Assembly: GCA_035653615.1 (NCBI GenBank) | Contig: DASRBN010000025.1 | Location: 1-64,000, forward strand | Source of the DNA: Ktedonobacteraceae bacterium | GTDB lineage: Bacteria > Chloroflexota > Ktedonobacteria > Ktedonobacterales > Ktedonobacteraceae | DNA: 64,000 bases | Reading direction: 5' to 3' | Shown: positions 59,621 through 64,000 of the stretch, in pieces | Numbering within the stretch: position 1 is the first letter of the stretch | How the letters are laid out: the number at the start of each line of letters is the position of its first letter | The notes under the pieces: model-generated | What the model saw: only the letters and a program-made list of their open reading frames with translations | Database searches by the model: none | What the model was told of the DNA's origin: nothing | Position numbers and translations under genes: made by a program

Positions 59621-61310
59621 AATACGCTCCCCGGCGCCTGAGGACAGCCGGTATGGTACGTAACAGAATCTGGAAATACAGGCGTAACGACCAGTTTTCA
59701 ATATAATAGAGGTCCATCAACACGCCTTCGTCAAAAGTCAGGTCGCTACGGCCTCGCACTTGCCATAAGCCGGTCATGCCCGGTTTGACGGCCAACCGGC
59801 CCTTTTGCCATTCTTCGTACTGTGCTACCTCCTGGGGCAAAGGGGGTCTCGGCCCGACCAGGCTCATCTCGCCTCGAATGACATTGATCAACTGTGGGAT
59901 TTCGTCAAAGCTCGTGCGGCGCAGGAATTTCCCGACCGGCGTAATGCGAGGATCATCCCTCATTTTAAAGAGCGGCCCCTGGGCTTCATTGTACATCAGT
60001 AGATCGGACAACACACGGTCAGCGTCTTTATACATGGAGCGGAATTTATATACTTTGAAAGGCCGCCCATTCTTTCCTATACGCGTTTGCCTGTAAATCA
60101 CTTCTCCAGCAGAACTGAGCCGTATTGCCAGCGCAATACAGAGCCATAGAGGCAATCCCAGCGTCAGTATCAGCACCGATATCACAATATCAACCGTGCG
60201 CGTGACGGCGCTCTGAAGAGAATTGATCGACTCCTGGCGTATTCCCAGCAGCGGGATGCCCTCGATGGCCTCCATATCGATGCGGGAAAGACTTAGCTCG
60301 TAAAGATCGGGCACGAGTTTGAATGATGTACCGAGGCGCTCGCAAAGACGGACGCTACGGATTGACTGCTGGTGCAGGTTGGCTGGCAGCGCGATGATCA
60401 CTTCGTCAACCTGCATTGAACGGATGACCATGCCGAGATCATCCAATGTGCCCAGCATCTTGAAGCGCCCGAAGTCTCCTGGCGGCTCATTCAAATCATT
60501 CAAGAAGCCGATGATGGAGTAGCCCAGGCTGGGGTTGGCCGCGATATGCTGCATGATCATCTTGCCCAATCGTCCCGATCCAACGACAAGCAGGCGTGTT
60601 TCGCCCAGGCCGAGCCGGTAAAGCAGACCCATGGTGACCGAGACAATCAACCTTGCCAGGCATAAGATGAGAATAGCTACTGCCCAGACGAACAGCATCA
60701 GCAGGCGGGAGTTTGCGGCTGGTTGAAAGACAAAATAGTAGGTGATCAAAAAGGCCAGGCCGAGCGTAGCAGAAGTGATGACATTCCATACTTGTTTGAA
60801 CCAGGTGCCGGTCAGACGAATGCCATACAATCCGCGTATGGCAAAAATTAAGATCAGGCCAATGACAATGCCTACCTCAAGCCCGAAATAGCTGCTGAGT
60901 TTCGTATACTGATCTGCGCTGGTCAATGTGCTGTGTGTTGATGGATTATCGATCCTGGACAGATTATTGCGTATACTGGAAAGGACAGGACTATTGAACA
61001 ACACATAATAGCGCAGGTAGTGAGCAAGACGAAACGCAACGTCTATCAATACCGCGTCGAGGATAAGCATGGCTACGCATTCGAAGATGCGCCATTGCCT
61101 GCGGTGCGAACGCCGCTGGGAGATGGCTTTGGTGATAGGCCCTGTCGCGCCACTTGTACCGGTTTCTGTGCCCGCGCTTCCCACCATTTCGAATGTCCCT
61201 GTCTTATCTGTATCTCTATCGATACCGGTTATGTGTGATAATTCACTTTGCTTCACTGCTCCGGTCATTCCCTTTGTTACTTGTAACGAATAACGTAGCC
61301 AGTTTGTCAT
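59619..61310 (-). CDS. Polyprenyl-phosphate sugar-1-phosphate transferase (EPS initiating enzyme)
   Basis: A protein of 563 residues. Five membrane segments, a central Rossmann-like domain (TRLLVVGSGRLGKMIMQHI) and a C-terminal bacterial sugar transferase domain: RTVDIVISVLILTLGLPLWL, YRQTRIGKNGRPFKVYKFRS, and NVIRGEMSLVGPRPPLPQEV, KPGMTGLWQVRGRSDLTFDE. This is the WbaP/CpsE type that puts the first sugar-phosphate on undecaprenyl phosphate. The N-terminal 80 residues are polar and variable. Its ATG overlaps the stop of the upstream GT4 gene by 4 bp, so the two are coupled. Confidence 0.93.
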   Translation of the reverse strand: MTNWLRYSLQVTKGMTGAVKQSELSHITGIDRDTDKTGTFEMVGSAGTETGTSGATGPITKAISQRRSHRRQWRIFECVAMLILDAVLIDVAFRLAHYLRYYVLFNSPVLSSIRNNLSRIDNPSTHSTLTSADQYTKLSSYFGLEVGIVIGLILIFAIRGLYGIRLTGTWFKQVWNVITSATLGLAFLITYYFVFQPAANSRLLMLFVWAVAILILCLARLIVSVTMGLLYRLGLGETRLLVVGSGRLGKMIMQHIAANPSLGYSIIGFLNDLNEPPGDFGRFKMLGTLDDLGMVIRSMQVDEVIIALPANLHQQSIRSVRLCERLGTSFKLVPDLYELSLSRIDMEAIEGIPLLGIRQESINSLQSAVTRTVDIVISVLILTLGLPLWLCIALAIRLSSAGEVIYRQTRIGKNGRPFKVYKFRSMYKDADRVLSDLLMYNEAQGPLFKMRDDPRITPVGKFLRRTSFDEIPQLINVIRGEMSLVGPRPPLPQEVAQYEEWQKGRLAVKPGMTGLWQVRGRSDLTFDEGVLMDLYYIENWSLRLYFQILLRTIPAVLRRRGAY

Positions 61311-62506
61311 CTGGCGGTTGTATCAGACCTTGCCGCAAGCTTATGACTTGCCGCGTATGCCTGTTCATATACGTTGATGGTCTGCTCCACCATCGCCTGC
61401 GCAGAGAATCGCCGCGCAATCGAAGCCGCTTGCTCCCGGCAGCGCAGGCGAAGAGACGTATCGGTTAAGGCGGCATACAGAGCCTTACTCATAGCCTCTA
61501 CATCGTGCGGATCGACTGTCAAGGCCAGGCCCGCTCCTGCTTCCGGTAAGCTCGAGACATTCGAAGTGACCACCGGAACGCCGCATGCCAGGGCTTCCGC
61601 GACCGGCATACCAAATCCCTCGTACAGCGAGGGATACACAAAAGCCGATGCAGAGCTATACCAGAGCAGCTGGTCGGCATCCGCGACGAAGCCGGGGAAA
61701 AGCACCTCCGTCTCTAATCCAAGCTCGCGTACTTTGGCGAAAATAGCATCATAGAGCCAGCCCTTTGCGCCTGCCAGCACCAGTTTCTCCGTGCGCGTTG
61801 ACTCTTTACGCATCAGCGCATACGCTTTGAGCAGGGTTACAAGGTTTTTACGCGGCTCAAGCGTACCAAGATACAGGAGAAATCCATCTGCCAGTCCCTG
61901 CTTCTGGCGAAAGGCCTGTATCTCTTCCTCTTCTAGTAGAACGCCGGAAAAACGTCTATCGATGCATATATAGACGGTTGCTATTTTCGCTGCCGCAATG
62001 CCTGCCAGTTCGATGGCGTCTTGCCGGGTACTATTTGAATTGGCGATAATCTTCGTCGCGCGTTGCAGGCTGCGTATGGTAAATGTACGATGGTACGCCC
62101 GCTTTGAACGGGTTAGCACCTCTGGAAAGCGTAAAAATGCCAGGTCATGCAGGGTCACGACACCGGCGCAGCTCTGTGGCAAGAATTCAGGCAAAACGTT
62201 AGCCGGCGAATGCAGGACATCGATGCGCTTCTGGCGAAGGATTGATGGAAGGGTAAATTGTTCCCATGCCACTCGTGCTACCGGCTTTGATTCGGGCCAT
62301 GCTACAGGAATGTAGGTAATCTGGGGGTGAGCGGCCAGCTCTTTCAAACGCTCTACCACCGCCTGCCCGTTGACAAAAACAGTATATTCATGCTCGCCAG
62401 GCTGCCGCGCCAACTCTATCAACAGCGAACGGATGTAGCGGCTGATACCACCGTTACGATAGTTCTCGCTGAAAGATAGCAATTGAGCGTTAATACCGAT
62501 GCGCAT
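61307..62506 (-). CDS. GT4 glycosyltransferase, first gene of the EPS cluster
   Basis: A protein of 399 residues of the GT4 family: GINAQLLSFSENYRNGGISR, DVLHSPANVLPEF, TLHDLAFLRFPEVLTRSKRA, then the donor region LYLGTLEPRKNLVTLLKAYA and PSLYEGFGMPVAEALACG with the EGFGMPVAEA form typical of mannosyl/rhamnosyl-type enzymes. The C-terminus overlaps the sugar-phosphate transferase start. A short upstream gap of 130 bp separates it from the MBL gene; no obvious promoter is seen there. Confidence 0.9.
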   Translation of the reverse strand: MRIGINAQLLSFSENYRNGGISRYIRSLLIELARQPGEHEYTVFVNGQAVVERLKELAAHPQITYIPVAWPESKPVARVAWEQFTLPSILRQKRIDVLHSPANVLPEFLPQSCAGVVTLHDLAFLRFPEVLTRSKRAYHRTFTIRSLQRATKIIANSNSTRQDAIELAGIAAAKIATVYICIDRRFSGVLLEEEEIQAFRQKQGLADGFLLYLGTLEPRKNLVTLLKAYALMRKESTRTEKLVLAGAKGWLYDAIFAKVRELGLETEVLFPGFVADADQLLWYSSASAFVYPSLYEGFGMPVAEALACGVPVVTSNVSSLPEAGAGLALTVDPHDVEAMSKALYAALTDTSLRLRCREQAASIARRFSAQAMVEQTINVYEQAYAASHKLAARSDTTAR

Positions 62507-62634
62507 GTCTGACTTGTCTCCTCATGGCTGTATAACGTCCCTATAATTCGCTTGGTAACAGCGCTATGCCCTTCAGTTATGTGCTTATCTACCGGAATGA
62601 AACCGTTTGCGCAACCCTCTTTTTACTGTACGTG

Positions 62635-63552
62635 TCATTGTAAACGTCGCCATAAAAGCTGGTTCTCCTGGAAGACCGGGGCGATTTCATTGGCGGTATA
62701 CAGTGTACTCAAAGCTGATTGCAGCGTTGTGTTATATAACACGTACTGTGACAGAGTGCTGATTTCAGCCCCAAGAGCAGTAGCAACAGAACTCAAGATA
62801 GCGGCCCCTGTACGGGCATCTCCATTGCTCAAGGCGAAGCGTATCTGATCGAGAATGGCTTCCAGGCGAGCGGCCATGTAGTCGATGGCGTGATTGGCTT
62901 GCCCGGCAGATGTGGCGATGGCACCGTGTCCTGCAACTATTTGCTTAAACGATTCTACACGCGTTTTCAGCGTGGCCAGGGTCATAAGTCCTGCCTGTAC
63001 ATCTGTATAAAAGGGGATACGATGCTTATCGAGAATCTCAGGTATGAGAAAGGCATCGCCGGTGAACAGTGTTTCGCCGAAAGCTACGCCTACCTGTTCG
63101 GTGCTATGCCCCGGTAAAGAGATCACCTCTACGGGAATATCATCCACTACCTGTTCGTTGCCGGCAAGGATGACATCGGCAGGGCAAGGTTTGGCGAGCA
63201 GGAATTTATGTTGAAGTTCGCGCGGTGGCTGCGCGCCGCTGAAGAGATAGAGCGGCTCCAGGATTGGCCCGGCCATTACTGAGGCTTCCACACGAGTGGC
63301 ATAGACTTTGAGCCCGGTCTGCCGCACCAGGTAGTGCGCGCCTCCGAAGTGGTCAGCGTGCGCGTGTGTCACCAGTAGAGCGGTGGGCGTAAGATTGAGC
63401 CTCTTCAATTGATTCAAGATATCGCGGCCAGCATCCTTATCCATGCCGCTATCGATGACGAGGCAGCGTCCGTCGCGAACAATGACACCAATATTGGCTC
63501 CGCCTTGAATAACCCAGACGTTTTCGTGCAATTGTATGAGTTGTACTCCCAT
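62635..63552 (-). CDS. MBL-fold metallo-hydrolase
   Basis: A protein of 305 residues. The metallo-beta-lactamase fold is shown by VIDSGMDKDAGRDILNQL, the metal motif VTHAHADHFGGAHYLV (HxHxDH), SLPGHSTEQVG for the second His and TGDAFLIPE for the Asp, followed by VAGHGAI. The last 80 residues are an additional helical region with SAGQANHAIDYMAARLEAIL. General hydrolase; substrate could be a thioester or lactone. No partner gene adjacent. Confidence 0.88.
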   Translation of the reverse strand: MGVQLIQLHENVWVIQGGANIGVIVRDGRCLVIDSGMDKDAGRDILNQLKRLNLTPTALLVTHAHADHFGGAHYLVRQTGLKVYATRVEASVMAGPILEPLYLFSGAQPPRELQHKFLLAKPCPADVILAGNEQVVDDIPVEVISLPGHSTEQVGVAFGETLFTGDAFLIPEILDKHRIPFYTDVQAGLMTLATLKTRVESFKQIVAGHGAIATSAGQANHAIDYMAARLEAILDQIRFALSNGDARTGAAILSSVATALGAEISTLSQYVLYNTTLQSALSTLYTANEIAPVFQENQLLWRRLQ

Positions 63553-63765
63553 TTTTTACCAACTTCTAGCTGTATGAGTGCAGGTCTGCATGGTTCTTTG
63601 CATATTTTCCCTACTTTATCACATCCTCGCTTCCATTCCAGATTGCAGGCGCACCTTAGTAAGAGTTCGCTATCACATCTGGTATACTTCTCAGGAGAAG
63701 TGGAAAATGTGCTGGCTCTCGTCTTTTAAAGAGCGTGGCATCGTTCAACCAGGAGGTGAAAAGAT

Positions 63766-64000
63766 ATGTTACATTGTACGCCATTTCTGTTATTTGACGG
63801 CAACTGTGCAGAGGCAATGACCTTTTACCACCAGTGTCTTGGTGGAGAGTTAACGCTGACCAGGCTTGGCGATACTCCGATGAAAGACCAGTTCCCGCCA
63901 GAAAAGCACAACCGGATGATCAATGCGCATCTCAAAAGTGGCGCTCTTGAATTTTCTGCTACCGACTGGATGGCTTCTCCTACATTTGAACCAAAACAAG
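63766..64000 (+). CDS. PhnB-like VOC-fold protein (cut by window end)
   Basis: The first 78 residues are visible: LHCTPFLLFDGNCAEAMTFY, then CLGGELTLTRLGDTP and INAHLKSGALEFSATDWM. This is the N-terminal half of the PhnB/DUF1338-like branch of the vicinal-oxygen-chelate superfamily (glyoxalase/3-demethylubiquinone-type fold). AGGAGG lies 9 nt upstream of ATG. The C-terminal part with its metal-like site is outside the window. Not a phosphonate gene as such; function unknown. Confidence 0.85.
   Translation, partial: MLHCTPFLLFDGNCAEAMTFYHQCLGGELTLTRLGDTPMKDQFPPEKHNRMINAHLKSGALEFSATDWMASPTFEPKQ

Noticed and set aside
1-64000. CRISPR array or rRNA operon
   Set aside because: No regularly spaced direct repeats and no rRNA signature were seen; repeats present are palindromes or MITE-like units.

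Overview
The window looks like a chromosomal segment of a multicellular-type, soil Chloroflexota, most like Ktedonobacteria. This is an inference from gene style: a fatty-acyl-AMP ligase/PKS pair, a serine/threonine kinase with a WD40 propeller, class F-type sortase, several ECF sigma factors, an rpsP-khpA-rimM core operon and dense short dispersed repeats. No marker gene settles the taxonomy. There is no rRNA and no CRISPR array; one tRNA is present.

Layout. 1-6.6 kb (minus): a type I PKS truncated by the window edge, its fatty-acyl-AMP ligase, a LuxR-type regulator and D-Ala-D-Ala ligase. 7.0-8.8 kb (plus): two tandem paralogues with an excisionase-like helix-turn-helix joined to an acetyltransferase-like domain. 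8.83-13.56 kb: a probable decayed integrated element bounded by a 16-bp exact direct repeat of the tRNA-Gly(CCC) 3' end, carrying an unrecognised 476-aa protein, an F420/PPOX-type oxidoreductase, a dehalogenase remnant, a TetR regulator and the N-terminal stump of a tyrosine recombinase. 13.5-24.7 kb: tRNA-Gly, MFS transporter, DedA protein, a serine-synthesis pair (class V aminotransferase and SerA), alpha/beta hydrolase, DUF983, pyruvate kinase and a WD40 kinase. 24.8-29.9 kb (plus): a polysaccharide cassette with a GH5-like protein, an Egghead-like GT2 and a GH113-like protein. 30.0-31.1 kb: rpsP-khpA-rimM. 31-46 kb: mostly single housekeeping or accessory genes (cobalamin-binding protein, YbjQ, methyltransferase, DUF59/amidohydrolase pair, SBP56, GT4, secretion-type ATPase, histidine phosphatase, HicB-DinB fusion, Dus, cupin).

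46.2-50.8 kb: a DUF4160/DUF2442 pair with its own promoter and inverted repeat, an Erm-like 23S rRNA methyltransferase behind a 250-nt leader with an intrinsic terminator, a glutaryl-CoA-type dehydrogenase, and a sigma factor fused to a bifunctional-nuclease (DUF151) domain. 50.9-55.7 kb (minus): sortase, then an ECF sigma factor, an anti-sigma factor whose membrane half resembles an ABC-2 permease, two ABC-2 permeases and their ATPase, probably one self-controlled transport operon. 56.0-62.5 kb (minus): an exopolysaccharide cluster (two GT4 enzymes, polyprenyl sugar-phosphate transferase, Wzz-like protein and a CpsD-like ATPase that has lost its P-loop lysine). The window closes with an MBL-fold hydrolase and the start of a PhnB/VOC-like protein.

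The items most worth following are the tRNA-Gly element with visible att-like repeats, the beta-mannan-type cassette with the unusual GH5 active site, the sigma-BFN fusion with a strong in-frame internal start, the attenuator-like leader of the erm-like gene, and the anti-sigma/permease fusion. Two repeat families link distant loci, one of them read through in frame in the PKS linker.
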